A stretch of 63,082 bases of DNA from Rhodospirillales bacterium (GCA_025352665.1 JANXSM010000075.1:1-63082), one strand, 5' to 3'. Numbered from the stretch's first letter, positions 47,720 to 57,374 are shown. Notes: a model not told the origin generated them from the letters alone. Made by a program: numbers and translations.

Positions 47720-49114
47720 ATGGGCGTGACGACAGATCTGGTAACCTACTGCGCCGGCGCTCTCCTGCAGGATTTGCCACCCGATGTCGTGGCCCGCGCG
47801 CGGTTCCTGCTGCTCGATCTCGTGGGCAACATCGTGCGCGCCCGCCATGATGCGGAAAGCACGCCTGCCCTGCTCGCCGCCACCCGCGCACTGGGTCTTG
47901 CCTCCGGCAACGCCGGCGTGTTCGGCGACACCGCCCGCTACACCCCGGCTGGGGCCGCCTTCCTCAACGGCGCCTTGGCCCATTCCCTGGATTTCGACGA
48001 CACCCATGCAGCCGGCTCGCTGCACCCCGGCGCCCCCGTGATCCCCGCAGCCCTTGCCGCCGGCGAGATGGTCGGTGCCTCCGGGGCCACCGTGCTGGCC
48101 GCAATCGTGGCTGGCTACGAGGTCACCTGCCGCACGGCACTCGCCTTGCCCGCCGGGGCGCATTACGACCGCGGCTTCCATCCAACCGCCACCTGCGGCG
48201 TGTTCGGAGCGGCAGTCGCGGCCGCGAGGGTGTTCGGCCTCGACGCCTGCCGCACCGAGGCTGCTATCGGCATCGCCCTGTCGCAATCCTCTGGCAGCCT
48301 GCAGTTCCTGTCCAACGGCGCCTGGACCAAGCGCTTCCAGGTCGGCTGGGCCGCGATGGCTGGGCTTACCGCGGCAACCCTTGCGCGTGAGGGTTTCACC
48401 GGTCCGGCCGAGGCGCTGGAGGGGCAGCTCGGCTTTCTCCACGCCTACGCCCCCTCCCCCGATCCGGCGCGCGTCACGCAGAACCTCGGCACCGTGTTCG
48501 AACTGATGGCCACCGCCGTGAAGCCCTATCCGTCCTGCCGCTATGGCCACGCCGGCATCGACGCGATGCTCGCGCTGCGGGCGGAGCACGCGCTGAAACC
48601 TGACGAGATCGAAAGCATCACCTACGGAGTTTCCCGCGCCGGCCTGCTGCTGGTTGGCCTGCCCGCCGAGAAGCGTGCCAATCCGCAGAATGTGGTGGAC
48701 GCGCAGTTCAGCGGTCCGTTCGTGCTGGCCTGCGCGCTGGTGACGGGCGGCATGGGCTGGGACAGCTACCGCGAGCTGCACAATCCGGCCATCCGCGCGC
48801 TGCTGCCGAAGGTCGCCTGTGTGCACGACGCGGCGATCCAGGCGGAGTATCCGGCCAACATGTCTGGCCGGATCACCATCGTGGCCCGTGGCGAGAGCTT
48901 CACCCGAACGGTGATCGTGCCCAAGGGTGAGCCTGGCAACTTCCTGAGCGAGGCTGAACTGCGGGCGAAGTTCGCCGGACTGACCGAAAGCGTGCTAGGC
49001 GCCGAGCGCAGCGAGCGGCTGGCGCGGGCGGTGCTCGGGATCGACGGGATGGCGGATGTCGCGGGGCTGATCCGGCTGGCTGCGCCGATACTGTCGGCGA
49101 AGTTGGCAGGGTGA
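47720..49114 (+). CDS. MmgE/PrpD family protein
   Basis: The 464-residue protein is of the 2-methylcitrate dehydratase (PrpD)/MmgE fold: YCAGALLQDLPPDVVARARFLLLDLVGNIVRA, NGALAHSLDFDDTH, GYEVTCRTALAL, HPTATCGVFGAA and KPYPSCRYGHAGIDAMLAL. PrpD dehydrates 2-methylcitrate, but the family also contains itaconate and aconitate decarboxylases. No prpB or prpC is near, so the substrate is open. The ATG at 47720 follows a 113-base divergent gap. Confidence 0.87.
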   Translation: MGVTTDLVTYCAGALLQDLPPDVVARARFLLLDLVGNIVRARHDAESTPALLAATRALGLASGNAGVFGDTARYTPAGAAFLNGALAHSLDFDDTHAAGSLHPGAPVIPAALAAGEMVGASGATVLAAIVAGYEVTCRTALALPAGAHYDRGFHPTATCGVFGAAVAAARVFGLDACRTEAAIGIALSQSSGSLQFLSNGAWTKRFQVGWAAMAGLTAATLAREGFTGPAEALEGQLGFLHAYAPSPDPARVTQNLGTVFELMATAVKPYPSCRYGHAGIDAMLALRAEHALKPDEIESITYGVSRAGLLLVGLPAEKRANPQNVVDAQFSGPFVLACALVTGGMGWDSYRELHNPAIRALLPKVACVHDAAIQAEYPANMSGRITIVARGESFTRTVIVPKGEPGNFLSEAELRAKFAGLTESVLGAERSERLARAVLGIDGMADVAGLIRLAAPILSAKLAG

Positions 49115-49121
49115 GGAAATA

Positions 49122-49196
49122 CTTCTTTTTTGAAAAAAAGAAGCAAAAAACTTTAATAATTTGAAAGTTTTTTGGTCCTTTTTTTCAAAAAAGGAC
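49122..49196 (+). repeat. Three tandem AT-rich hairpins after the MmgE/PrpD gene
   Basis: Hairpins at 49122-49143 (CTTCTTTTTT with its complement), 49145-49173 (AAAAAACTTT arms) and 49175-49196 (GTCCTTTTTTT arms) follow each other almost without gaps. The high A+T contrasts with the G+C-rich surroundings. T- and A-tracts would give terminator function on both strands; the gene on the other side is convergent. Confidence 0.75.
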
Positions 49197-49263
49197 TGCT
49201 TTACCAACAGCACCGCGAGAAGATACGATATCGTAACAAAATATGCCAGCCAAAACTCCAGCC

Positions 49264-49845
49264 TCAGGCCGGCCTAAAAAATCGAAGATTCCAGTAAGGC
49301 ATTGGCCCCATCCCCGCAGGTGCCGGCGCACTCGGCGTCACGCAATCTCCACCCCGCGCCGCGCGTGGCTCGCCCACCACCGCGATCGCCGGGGCCGGCG
49401 TCACCAGAGAGGTCTCAACCGCCAGCATCCGGCACAGCGGGTGCAGCATCCGGCCCAACCGCGGCGTCGCGGCGAGCAGTGCCACCATCTCAGGGTCCTC
49501 GAGCAGCACACGCAACCACCCACCCAGGGCCGCAGCCTTGTTGGGCACCGCCCGCACCAGCCAGGCATAACCTTGCGGCAATTTTGGTCCGGTCGGCGCC
49601 GCCGTGGCGGTTTCCCTCGGTCCGCTGCGACCTCCGCGACCGTGTCCCACCCGCAGCGTTCCGGCGCGGATATCCGCCATCAGCGCCAGCACTCGCCGCT
49701 CGATCCGCCGCAAATGACCGCAGATCAGCACGATCATCGCAACCGAAAGCACAGGGCCCCGATACTGCGCGGCCACCAATGCATGCAGCGCATCGATCAC
49801 CTGCGAGAAACGGCCGGTCAAGGAAAGGGGCTGGGCGATTGTCAT
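49264..49845 (-). CDS. Conserved hypothetical protein
   Basis: The 193-residue protein has an N-terminal hydrophobic stretch (residues about 30-45, GPVLSVAMIVLICGHLRRIERRV), followed by a basic linker and a helical part (GYAWLVRAVPNKAAALGGWLRVLLEDPEMVALLAATPRLGRMLHPLCRML). I recognise no catalytic motif. It looks like a protein found widely in Acetobacteraceae, possibly membrane-associated, with the C-terminus PMPYWNLRFFR. I use ATG 49845 rather than the open ATG 49863. Repeat R4 lies upstream. Confidence 0.6.
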   Translation of the reverse strand: MTIAQPLSLTGRFSQVIDALHALVAAQYRGPVLSVAMIVLICGHLRRIERRVLALMADIRAGTLRVGHGRGGRSGPRETATAAPTGPKLPQGYAWLVRAVPNKAAALGGWLRVLLEDPEMVALLAATPRLGRMLHPLCRMLAVETSLVTPAPAIAVVGEPRAARGGDCVTPSAPAPAGMGPMPYWNLRFFRPA

Positions 49846-49912
49846 GGAACATAATAAGAACATACCCAGCCGCCCGACACAATACGTGGTGCCCCTTACT
49901 GCGTTGAATGCG

Positions 49913-50019
49913 CTAGAGTGTGATGACCGAAGGTGGAATCACCGAAAGGTCTGAATCACGCGATAAAACAAAGAGCTAGAGTGGGATTACGTCGCCTATC
50001 AGACGTCATCCCGCTCTAG
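49913..50019 (+). repeat. Two-hairpin repeat element, copy R4 (orientation B-A)
   Basis: B half 49913-49975, A half 49976-50019 (CTAGAGTGGGATTACGT paired with its partner, loop CTGATAGGC on the minus strand). The B half reads VMTEGGITERSESRDKTKS followed by TAG in one frame, though no gene uses it here. It stands between a binding-protein gene and the hypothetical gene, both on the minus strand. Confidence 0.9.
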
Positions 50020-50041
50020 CCCGGCGTCGTGCGCCAGAATT

Positions 50042-50815
50042 TCAAGACCCTGGTTCGAACCCATTGAGCCGAAAGATCTCCGCCATCACGGGCCCACGGA
50101 GCAGGTCCAGCAGGGCCTGTGCCCGCGCAGGGTCGGTCGATTTCGTGGCCAGCCCCGCCGCATAGACCGTGCGCAGCTGCAGCCCGGCCGGTATCGGCCC
50201 GATCAGGTTCATCCCCGCAACCGGGGTGATTTCGCTGATCTGGCCAAGACCGAGCGCAATCTCACCGCGGGCTCCTGCCTCCATGGCGGTCTGGCCTTCG
50301 GGATACAGCCGCAGTTTCGGCTTCACGGCGTCGGCCACGCCCAGGCGTTCGAACAGCCGCGCCAGATAAATGCCGGACGTCGCACCGGTCGCGGGGTCGG
50401 CCATGCCGATGGTCGCCGCATCCAGCAGCGACTGGCGGAATTCCGCCTCGGTTGCGATCTTGGGCATGTTGAACGTGCCGCTGCGCACGGCCGCCCCCAG
50501 CAGCACAGCACCCAGATTGTGGCGGCTCGCATCCACAACCAGGCCGCGCTTGACCAGATCCGCCAAGGGCGCCGGCGGCAGGATGGCGAGGTCGAACGCA
50601 ACTCCCGCCACCGCCTGGTCATGTATCACGCCTGCGGTGCCGAACACGAAGCGCACCGAGGCGCCGTTGCTGGCCGTGAAGCGTTGCGGCACCTCGGCCA
50701 TCACGGTCTTCACCGCGGCGGCCGAAAGCACCACCAGATCCTGTGCCCGCGCGGGCATCGCCATGGCGACCAGCGCCCCCACCAGCGCCCCGAGCGCCAT
50801 GAAAACCCGTCTCAT
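50042..50815 (-). CDS. Molybdate/ModA-like periplasmic substrate-binding protein
   Basis: The 257-residue type 2 periplasmic binding protein has a signal peptide (ALGALVGALVAMAMPARAQ), then LVVLSAAAVKTVMAEVPQRF, FVFGTAGVIHDQ and FDLAILPPAPLADLVKRGLV. The pattern is that of ModA-type binding proteins. Permease and ATPase partners are absent. Its ATG overlaps the thiolase stop by ATGA, an odd pairing for a transporter gene. It may be a stand-alone sensor of an oxyanion or organic ligand; this is inference. Confidence 0.72.
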   Translation of the reverse strand: MRRVFMALGALVGALVAMAMPARAQDLVVLSAAAVKTVMAEVPQRFTASNGASVRFVFGTAGVIHDQAVAGVAFDLAILPPAPLADLVKRGLVVDASRHNLGAVLLGAAVRSGTFNMPKIATEAEFRQSLLDAATIGMADPATGATSGIYLARLFERLGVADAVKPKLRLYPEGQTAMEAGARGEIALGLGQISEITPVAGMNLIGPIPAGLQLRTVYAAGLATKSTDPARAQALLDLLRGPVMAEIFRLNGFEPGS

Positions 50816-52014
50816 ACCCGTTCGATCATAAGCGCGATCCCCTGCCCTACCCCGATGCACATCGTCGCAATCGCCCGCTTGCCGCCGCCCGTCTCCAGGG
50901 CGTTGAGCGCCGTCATGGCGAGCCTGGCGCCCGAGGCACCCAGCGGATGGCCCAGCGCGATGGCGCCGCCTTGCGGGTTCACCCGCTCGTCCGTCTCCGA
51001 CAGCCCAAGCTGGCGCAGCACAGCGATCCCCTGGCTGGCGAAGGCCTCGTTGAGCTCGATGATGTCGATGTCGGAAAGGCTGAGCCCGGTCTTGGCGAGC
51101 AGCTTCTGCACCGCAGGCGCCGGCCCGATGCCCATGATGCGCGGCGCCACACCGGCCGTGGCCATCGAAACGATCCGCGCCCGCGGGGTCAGGCCGTGCC
51201 GACGCGCGGCGGCTTCGCTTGCCACCAGCAGCGCCGCCGCCCCGTCGTTCACGCCCGAGGCGTTGCCGGCGGTAACGGTGCCGGGGTTGCGAAAGGGGGT
51301 TTTGAGCTTGGCCAGCATCTCCATCGTGGTGTCGCCGCGCGGGTGCTCGTCGCGGTCCACCACCACGTCGCCCTTGCGGCCCTTGATGGTCACCGGCGCG
51401 ATTTCGCGGGTAAAGAACCCGCTGTCCTGCGCCGCCTTGCATTTCTGCTGGCTGCGAAAGGCGAAGGCATCCTGGTCGGCACGCGAGATCTGAAACGCCT
51501 CGGCCACGTTCTCGCCGGTCTCGGGCATGGAATCCACGCCGTACATGGTCTTCATCAACCCGTTGACGAAGCGCCAGCCGATCGTGGTGTCATAGATCTC
51601 GGCAGCCCGGCTGAACGCCTCAGGGGCCTTGCCCTGCACGAAGGGCGCCCGGGTCATGCTCTCCACGCCGCCGGCCAGCATCAACTCGGCCTCCCCGGCG
51701 CGAATGGCCCGCGCCGCGGTGCCAAGCGCATCGAGCCCCGACCCGCACAGCCGATTGAGGGTCGCGCCGGGCACATCGACGGGGTAGCCGGCCAACAAGG
51801 TCGCCATGCGGGCGACGTTGCGATTGTCCTCGCCCGCCTGGTTGGCGCAACCCATGTAGCAATCGTCCAGCGCCGCCCAGTCAACCGAGGCGTTGCGCTC
51901 GCGCAGCACCCGCAGCGGGTGAGCGGCCAGGTCGTCGGTGCGAACATCCCTCAACGCGCCGGCGTAGCGGCCGATCGGCGTGCGGGCATAATCGCAGATG
52001 AAGGCGTCCGGCAT
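50812..52014 (-). CDS. pcaF: Acetyl-CoA acyltransferase, 3-oxoadipyl-CoA thiolase type
   Basis: The 400-residue thiolase would split 3-oxoadipyl-CoA to succinyl-CoA and acetyl-CoA, ending the beta-ketoadipate pathway. The N-terminal segment DDCYMGCANQAGEDNRNVARMATLLAG is the PcaF-like variant. Active-site Cys in NRLCGSGLDAL, His in GGAIALGHPLGASGARL and Cys in ATMCIGVGQG are present. The pathway genes around it are missing, so I give the symbol with moderate certainty. It is coupled to the binding-protein gene. Confidence 0.8.
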   Translation of the reverse strand: MPDAFICDYARTPIGRYAGALRDVRTDDLAAHPLRVLRERNASVDWAALDDCYMGCANQAGEDNRNVARMATLLAGYPVDVPGATLNRLCGSGLDALGTAARAIRAGEAELMLAGGVESMTRAPFVQGKAPEAFSRAAEIYDTTIGWRFVNGLMKTMYGVDSMPETGENVAEAFQISRADQDAFAFRSQQKCKAAQDSGFFTREIAPVTIKGRKGDVVVDRDEHPRGDTTMEMLAKLKTPFRNPGTVTAGNASGVNDGAAALLVASEAAARRHGLTPRARIVSMATAGVAPRIMGIGPAPAVQKLLAKTGLSLSDIDIIELNEAFASQGIAVLRQLGLSETDERVNPQGGAIALGHPLGASGARLAMTALNALETGGGKRAIATMCIGVGQGIALMIERV

Positions 52015-52125
52015 GGCGGCGTTCCCTGGGTCGTGAGTGTTGCCGGGAAGCTAGACTGCATTGTCTCCAACACAAAGCGGGTGCGTTGAGACATGCGTGA
52101 GGAAACCCAGTCTCGGCGGAAGCCG

Positions 52126-52162
52126 ATCATTCAGCCGCACCGGCACGATGTGGCTGAATGAT
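52126..52162 (+). terminator. Hairpin between the pcaF and bdhA genes
   Basis: ATCATTCAGCC (52126-) and GGCTGAATGAT (-52162) pair perfectly, with one extra base in the continuing stem (CAC/GTG). There is no T-tract. It could end bdhA-operon transcripts or be a single repeat unit. Confidence 0.4.
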
Positions 52163-52223
52163 GGATCAACTCTGGCCGGACACGCAGTTGTCGGGGACGC
52201 GCTTTACCCGGCAATCAGGCTGG

Positions 52224-53006
52224 TCAATCCATGCACCAGCCATGGCTCACATTGAGCGATTGGCCGGTCATGACGTTGGACTTGGCGGAGGCAAAGAACA
52301 GCACGGCGTCGGCCACGTCATCGGTGGTGGTGAATTCGCCGTCCACGGTTTCCTTCAGCATGACGTTCTTGATCACCTCGTCCTCGGTGATCCCCAAGGC
52401 CTTGGCTTGCTCCGGGATCTGCTTCTCAACCAACGGCGTGCGCACGAAGCCGGGGCAGATGACATTGGCGCGCACATTGTGCTTGGCGCCCTCTTTGGCC
52501 ACCACCCGCGCCAGGCCGAGCAGCCCGTGCTTGGCGGTGACATAGGCGGACTTCAGCACCGAGGCCTCCTTCGAATGCACCGAACCGATGTAGACTATCG
52601 AGCCGCCGCCATTGGCATACATCGACTTGATGCAGGCCTTGGTGGTGAGAAACGCCCCATCCAGGTGAATGGCCAGCATCTTCTTCCAGTCGGCGAACGG
52701 AAAATCCTCGATCGGATGCACGATCTGGATACCGGCGTTGCTGACCAGCACGTCGATCCTGCCCCATTTCGCGATCACCGCGGCAACCCCGGCCTCCACC
52801 GCCGCCTCGTCGCTCACATCCATCGCGACGGCCATGGCGGTGATGCCGTCCTTCGCGAACGCATCCACTGTGGCCTGCGCCGCATCGAGCTTGAGGTCGG
52901 CGATGACCACCTTCGCGCCCTCGGCGCCAAACCGATGGGCGATCTCGCGCCCGATGCCGCTGGCAGCACCGGTGATGATGGCGATCTTGTCCTGCAACTG
53001 AGCCAT
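52224..53006 (-). CDS. bdhA: 3-hydroxybutyrate dehydrogenase
   Basis: The 260-residue short-chain dehydrogenase interconverts D-3-hydroxybutyrate and acetoacetate. [12 protein letters not shown] (NAD fold), NAG in [15 protein letters not shown], the catalytic Ser in [22 protein letters not shown] with Tyr and Lys (YVTAK), and [22 protein letters not shown] are typical of BdhA. A patatin-like protein gene follows upstream on the same strand, as in PHB-utilisation clusters. Start ATG 53006. Confidence 0.9.
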   Translation of the reverse strand: MAQLQDKIAIITGAASGIGREIAHRFGAEGAKVVIADLKLDAAQATVDAFAKDGITAMAVAMDVSDEAAVEAGVAAVIAKWGRIDVLVSNAGIQIVHPIEDFPFADWKKMLAIHLDGAFLTTKACIKSMYANGGGSIVYIGSVHSKEASVLKSAYVTAKHGLLGLARVVAKEGAKHNVRANVICPGFVRTPLVEKQIPEQAKALGITEDEVIKNVMLKETVDGEFTTTDDVADAVLFFASAKSNVMTGQSLNVSHGWCMD

Positions 53007-53062
53007 GTCGAGAAATCCCTCTGTCAGATCATCAAAACCACGCGGCTCGGCATCAAACGGCG

Positions 53063-54217
53063 TCAGACCGGCTGCGCGGCGGCTTGCTTTTTATAGACGT
53101 CGTGCAGCACGTCGAACACCCGCGCGCCCAGCTCGCGCGGGTGCGGTACCAGCCAGGGAGCGGCGCGCAGGTTCACCTCGGCGTCCGATTTCCCCTGCTC
53201 CCACCGGTCCAGCATGGTGATGCGGCTGAACTCGAAATCCTTGGTGGAGCCTTGCGGCGCGAACGGCCGGTAGATCAGCTGCACGATGTCCATCTCGGTC
53301 ACGCAGGCGAGCTCCTCGAGGAACCGCGCCTGTGCCAGTGACCGCACTTCCGCCGGCAGCACGGCGAGCAGGTCATGCACCTGGGAGCGGATGTTGTGCA
53401 GCACCTCGAACGCCTCTGTGGCGGTGCGCGTGCGGCTCGCGTAGCGGATGTCCTTGTCCCGTTCAGCCACTTCCTCAAGCGTTGCCGGCAGCTTGCCATA
53501 GGACTGGAACAGATCCACCTGAAAGGCTATCTGGCTGATCCGGGGCTCGGTCTCCAGCACGTATTGCAAAGGGGTGTTGGAGATCAGCCCGCCATCCCAG
53601 AAGAACTCGCCGTCGATCTCGACGGCGGGAAACCCCGGCGGCAACGCCCCGCTGGCCATCACATGCTCAGGGCGGATCTTCATGTGATGGTTGTCGAAAG
53701 GGGTCAGCCGCCCGTTCACCACGTTGACGGCGCCCACCGAAAACCGGATCTCGCGCGCATTGATCCGGTCGAAATCGACCAGCCGCTCCAACGTGTCGCG
53801 CAGCGCCGCGGTATTGTAGAAGCTCACAGCACCTGCGCCAGGCAGAAAATCCACCGGCGAACGCGGCGCATAGAAACCGGGCAGCCCGCACAACACGGCG
53901 CCCATCGCCCCCATGTGCCGCTGCGCATCGGTCATCGCCTGGAACCAGGTCGGCCAGCCCGAGGTGGGCGCGGTGATCGCCTCCCAGAACGCGCGCAACT
54001 GCGCCACGCGGGTCTGTGGCGGGTTACCCGCGATGATGGCGGCATTGATCGCCCCGATCGACGTGCCGGCGACCCACTGCGGCAGATAATCCGCCGCCGC
54101 CAGCGCCTCGTACACCCCGGCCTGATAACTTCCCAACGCGCCGCCACCTTGAAGAACAAGGGCCACCCGCTTGTCAAAGGTGGCGGGGCGCCGGTGCGAT
54201 TTCGCGGTCTGGGGCAA
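53063..54217 (-). CDS. Patatin-like phospholipase family protein
   Basis: The 384-residue protein has the patatin Ser-Asp dyad: [18 protein letters not shown] (oxyanion loop), [10 protein letters not shown] (nucleophile elbow) and [14 protein letters not shown] (Asp). The C-terminal part matches DUF3734. Together with bdhA, this class is linked to storage polyester or lipid turnover in several bacteria; the link is known, its action here is inferred. It is 56 bases upstream of bdhA. Confidence 0.88.
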   Translation of the reverse strand: MPQTAKSHRRPATFDKRVALVLQGGGALGSYQAGVYEALAAADYLPQWVAGTSIGAINAAIIAGNPPQTRVAQLRAFWEAITAPTSGWPTWFQAMTDAQRHMGAMGAVLCGLPGFYAPRSPVDFLPGAGAVSFYNTAALRDTLERLVDFDRINAREIRFSVGAVNVVNGRLTPFDNHHMKIRPEHVMASGALPPGFPAVEIDGEFFWDGGLISNTPLQYVLETEPRISQIAFQVDLFQSYGKLPATLEEVAERDKDIRYASRTRTATEAFEVLHNIRSQVHDLLAVLPAEVRSLAQARFLEELACVTEMDIVQLIYRPFAPQGSTKDFEFSRITMLDRWEQGKSDAEVNLRAAPWLVPHPRELGARVFDVLHDVYKKQAAAQPV

Positions 54218-54309
54218 AACATGTCTCCTGCAGCGCAGGGACCATGTGCCCCAGCACCGCCAGTGTCACATGACCATTGCGTAAATCGAAGCGGTTCGAG
54301 GCCGCTCCT

Positions 54310-55434
54310 TCAATCCGCCAACGCAGCGCACACCTGCTCCACCTGCGCGTCCTCAAGCTGCGGATACATCGGCAGGCTCACCACCTCGCCCGCCGCAAGC
54401 GCGGTCGCGCCGCAACTGGAGGGTCCCATCGCGACCCGTCCGCGGTAGGCCGGCTGCAGATGCACCGGCACGGGATAATGAATGCCGGTGGCAATCCCGC
54501 TCGCCCGCAGGCGCGCCTGAAACGCGTCGCGCTCCGGATGGCGCAGCACATACTGGTGGAACACATGGGTGGTGCCCTCACGGCGCGCCGGTGCCAGTCC
54601 GCTTTCGCCAAGTGCTGCATCATAGCGTGCGGCAATTGCTCGCCGCCGGGCGTTCTGCGCGTCCAGATGCGAAAGCTTCACCCGCAGGATCGCCGCCTGA
54701 ATCTCATCCAGCCGCGAATTCACGCCCACGAAGTCACTGATATAATGGGTCTTCCAACCATACTGGCGCAACGCGCCAAGCCGGTCGGCGAGGGCTGCAT
54801 CATGCGTCGCCAACACCCCGCCATCGCCCAATGCGCCCAGGTTCTTGGTCGGGTACAGGCTGAAACAGCTCACCTCCGTGAGCCCGCCAACCCGCCGTTC
54901 GCCGATCATGGCGCCATGCGCCTGACTGCAGTCCTCGATCACCGGGATGCCGAAGTGCGCGGCCATCGCCTGGATCGACTCGAGATCGGCCGGCTGGCCA
55001 TACAGATGCACCACGATGATGGCCGAAATCCTCGGCAACCCCTTGGGCGGATGTGCCAACACGGCCATCAGCTCGCCCGGGTCCATCGTGTAATGCAGCG
55101 GGTCAATGTCGATCAGCACCGGCGTGGCGCCGGCCATCTCGATGGCGGCGACCGTGGCCACTGCGGTATGCGAAACGGTCGCCACCGCCTGCCCCGGGCC
55201 AATCCCCAGGCCGCGCAGCGCCAGCGCCAGCGCATCCGTGCCATTGGCGCATCCCACCGCACACGTGGTGCCCGTCCAGGCGGCAAACTCCGCCTCGAAC
55301 GCCCGCCCCTCGGCCCCCAGAATATACCAGCCGGAGGCCAACGCGCGCGCCACCGCCGCATCGATCTCAGGTTTCAGCGCCAGATATCCGGCACCCGGAT
55401 TGGCCTGCGGAACGGTGATGATCGGAACATTCAT
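54310..55434 (-). CDS. DegT/DnrJ/EryC1/StrS family aminotransferase
   Basis: The 374-residue PLP enzyme of sugar aminotransferase type makes amino sugars for surface glycans. PGAGYLALKPEIDAAVARALASGWYILG at the N-terminus, GCANGTDALALALRGLGIGPG, IEDCSQAHGA and the PLP lysine in SLYPTKNLGALGDGG are characteristic. It is downstream of the epimerase gene and probably cotranscribed. Start ATG 55434. The donor sugar, and whether it acts at C3 or C4, is unknown. Confidence 0.88.
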   Translation of the reverse strand: MNVPIITVPQANPGAGYLALKPEIDAAVARALASGWYILGAEGRAFEAEFAAWTGTTCAVGCANGTDALALALRGLGIGPGQAVATVSHTAVATVAAIEMAGATPVLIDIDPLHYTMDPGELMAVLAHPPKGLPRISAIIVVHLYGQPADLESIQAMAAHFGIPVIEDCSQAHGAMIGERRVGGLTEVSCFSLYPTKNLGALGDGGVLATHDAALADRLGALRQYGWKTHYISDFVGVNSRLDEIQAAILRVKLSHLDAQNARRRAIAARYDAALGESGLAPARREGTTHVFHQYVLRHPERDAFQARLRASGIATGIHYPVPVHLQPAYRGRVAMGPSSCGATALAAGEVVSLPMYPQLEDAQVEQVCAALAD

Positions 55435-55444
55435 GACATGATCC

Positions 55445-56416
55445 TCAAAGGTAGGCGGCCAGGCGCGGCCGATACCAGTCCAGCGAACGCGCGATCCCCT
55501 GCTCCAGCGCCACCTGCGGCGCCCAGCCGGTGGCCGCCCGGAACGCGCTGTCATCGGCATGGTAGCTGCCGATATCGATGCTCGCCCGGTCGCTGGGAAA
55601 TTCCCGCGTGGTAAACGATGCCCCGGCCCCTGCCATCTTCACCGTCAACTCGGCGATCTCGCGAAGCGATGCCGGCGGTGCGCCACCGAGATTGAATACC
55701 TGCCCATGCGCTGCCGGCGTGCTCGCAGCGAGCAAAAACGCCTCGGTGACATCGTCGACATAGGCCATGTCGCGCAACTGGTCGCCGCCCCACACCTCGA
55801 ATGGCCGACCCTCCAGCACGCAGCGGATCCAGATTCCCAGGAAGGTCTGCCGCGCATCGCGAATCCGCAGTCGCGGCCCATAACAGTTGGTCAGCCGCAA
55901 CGACACCACGGGACGGCCGGCGGTGCGATGCTCGATCATCCAATACTGTTCGCCGGCGAATTTCGAAACACCGTTGGCATCGGGCGGTGCCACCGGATGC
56001 GTCTCATCCACCGGCAGATAGCGCGGACGCCCATAGAACTGCCGCGTCGAGGCATGCACCACCACCGCCTCCGGCGCCGCCTCCCGCGCCGCCTGGATCA
56101 GCCGCACCTGTGCCACGGCGTTCACAGCGATATCGGCCAGCGGATCGCGCTGCCCGCCCATATGGCTGGTCTGGGCGGCCAGGTTGAAGATGACATCGGC
56201 CCCCTCGCACAACGGCCGCAAATCCGCCTCACGAATATCGGCACGCACCAGCTGCACATCGACCCCGTCCAGATTGGCCGGATTGGCGCCGCCACCGAAC
56301 AAAAACCCGTCCAGCGCCGTGACCCGCGCGCCGCGACGCACCAGCGCCTCGCACAGATTGGCGCCAAGGAACCCCGCGCCCCCCGTCACCAGCACCTTCG
56401 CCCTCGCCCAATCCAT
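55445..56416 (-). CDS. NAD-dependent epimerase/dehydratase (extended SDR)
   Basis: The 323-residue nucleotide-sugar modifying enzyme has the GGAGFLGANL cofactor loop, NLAAQTSHMG, and ASTRQFYGRPRYLPVDETHPV. The catalytic YxxxK, expected in the next segment, reads NGVSKFAGEQ, so Tyr is replaced by Asn. A few extended SDRs show similar changes. The usual activity is 4,6-dehydration or epimerisation. Ten bases upstream of the DegT gene on the same strand, so probably one operon. Confidence 0.82.
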   Translation of the reverse strand: MDWARAKVLVTGGAGFLGANLCEALVRRGARVTALDGFLFGGGANPANLDGVDVQLVRADIREADLRPLCEGADVIFNLAAQTSHMGGQRDPLADIAVNAVAQVRLIQAAREAAPEAVVVHASTRQFYGRPRYLPVDETHPVAPPDANGVSKFAGEQYWMIEHRTAGRPVVSLRLTNCYGPRLRIRDARQTFLGIWIRCVLEGRPFEVWGGDQLRDMAYVDDVTEAFLLAASTPAAHGQVFNLGGAPPASLREIAELTVKMAGAGASFTTREFPSDRASIDIGSYHADDSAFRAATGWAPQVALEQGIARSLDWYRPRLAAYL

Positions 56417-56494
56417 CACGCTCTCCCGATCCACTGCAGGGTCATGCCGGTTTATCGTGGCAAAACCGCGCCGCAATCAAGGCAGGGGATGTCC

Positions 56495-57280
56495 TTACAC
56501 CGATGCGCCCGAGCTCTCCGCCCGCAGCCGCGCCGGCGTCATCATCACCGTGTTGAGCCCTGTCCCCGGCGCCACCACCGCGAGCCTGCCCTGTCGCACA
56601 GCCACCGTCTCATAGCCAAGCCCGCCCAGCAGCTCCGAAACCTTGGTGCTGTCCCAGAACTGCTCGATCAGGATGGCGGGCTCGGTGCGCCGCAGCGTTT
56701 CGATCGCTCCCGACAGCATCTCGAACTCGAACCCCTCGATGTCGATCTTAAGAAAGCTCGGCGTCAGTTCCAGGCTGTCCAACGTCACGATCGGGCACAC
56801 ATATTCGCTGGCGGTCACCTTCGCCGGATCGAAAAAATACAGCGTCTTGGCGCTGAAATAACCGAACGCCGCCTCCCGCGAGAAGGTCGCGACGCCGTCA
56901 TAGACGAAGCCGTTATAGGCCGGCACGAACAGCGTCATCTCGCCAGGCCGCGGCCCCAGACCGTGGTTGCGCAGCTCCACGCCGGCAACCGCTGCGAAAC
57001 GCTGCTTCAGCTCGGCGAAGATCACCGGATTGGGCTCGAACGAGACAATGCGCGCATCCGGCCGATACTTGCGGATCGACAGGATCGACTGCCCGCGGTT
57101 TGCCCCGATGTCGAGAAACAGATCGTCCGGTTTCGCCCGCATGGCCGCGATCACGGCAAACTCGCCCTCATGCGACAGGCCGAGGTAACGCCGGCTGTAA
57201 TAATAAGCATCGTTCTTCAAGCCGCGGAGACCGGGGAAATAATTCTGCAGCGTGCGCAACGGTTTCTTGAGATCGGCCAT
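56495..57280 (-). CDS. FkbM family methyltransferase
   Basis: The 261-residue SAM methyltransferase has the FkbM pattern: LFLDIGANRGQSILSIRKYRPDARIVSFEPNP, ITL-type acidic strand VTLDSLELTPSFLKIDIEGFEFEMLSGA. FkbM enzymes O-methylate sugars or polyketides. ATG 57280 is chosen where the conserved part begins. It precedes the epimerase gene, so a role in methylating a surface sugar is likely but inferred. Confidence 0.85.
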   Translation of the reverse strand: MADLKKPLRTLQNYFPGLRGLKNDAYYYSRRYLGLSHEGEFAVIAAMRAKPDDLFLDIGANRGQSILSIRKYRPDARIVSFEPNPVIFAELKQRFAAVAGVELRNHGLGPRPGEMTLFVPAYNGFVYDGVATFSREAAFGYFSAKTLYFFDPAKVTASEYVCPIVTLDSLELTPSFLKIDIEGFEFEMLSGAIETLRRTEPAILIEQFWDSTKVSELLGGLGYETVAVRQGRLAVVAPGTGLNTVMMTPARLRAESSGASV

Positions 57281-57374
57281 GAGTTGCTCCGCACCACGGT
57301 CGACTCTCGTAGAGGAGGTGGCGGCCTGACACCAGCCCGCTTGATGCTCACGCGTCGCATGATATGCAGGCACC

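Noticed and set aside
46617-47729. Plus-strand open frame opposite the MltB-type gene
   Set aside because: It lacks any motif and overlaps a clear transglycosylase on the other strand.
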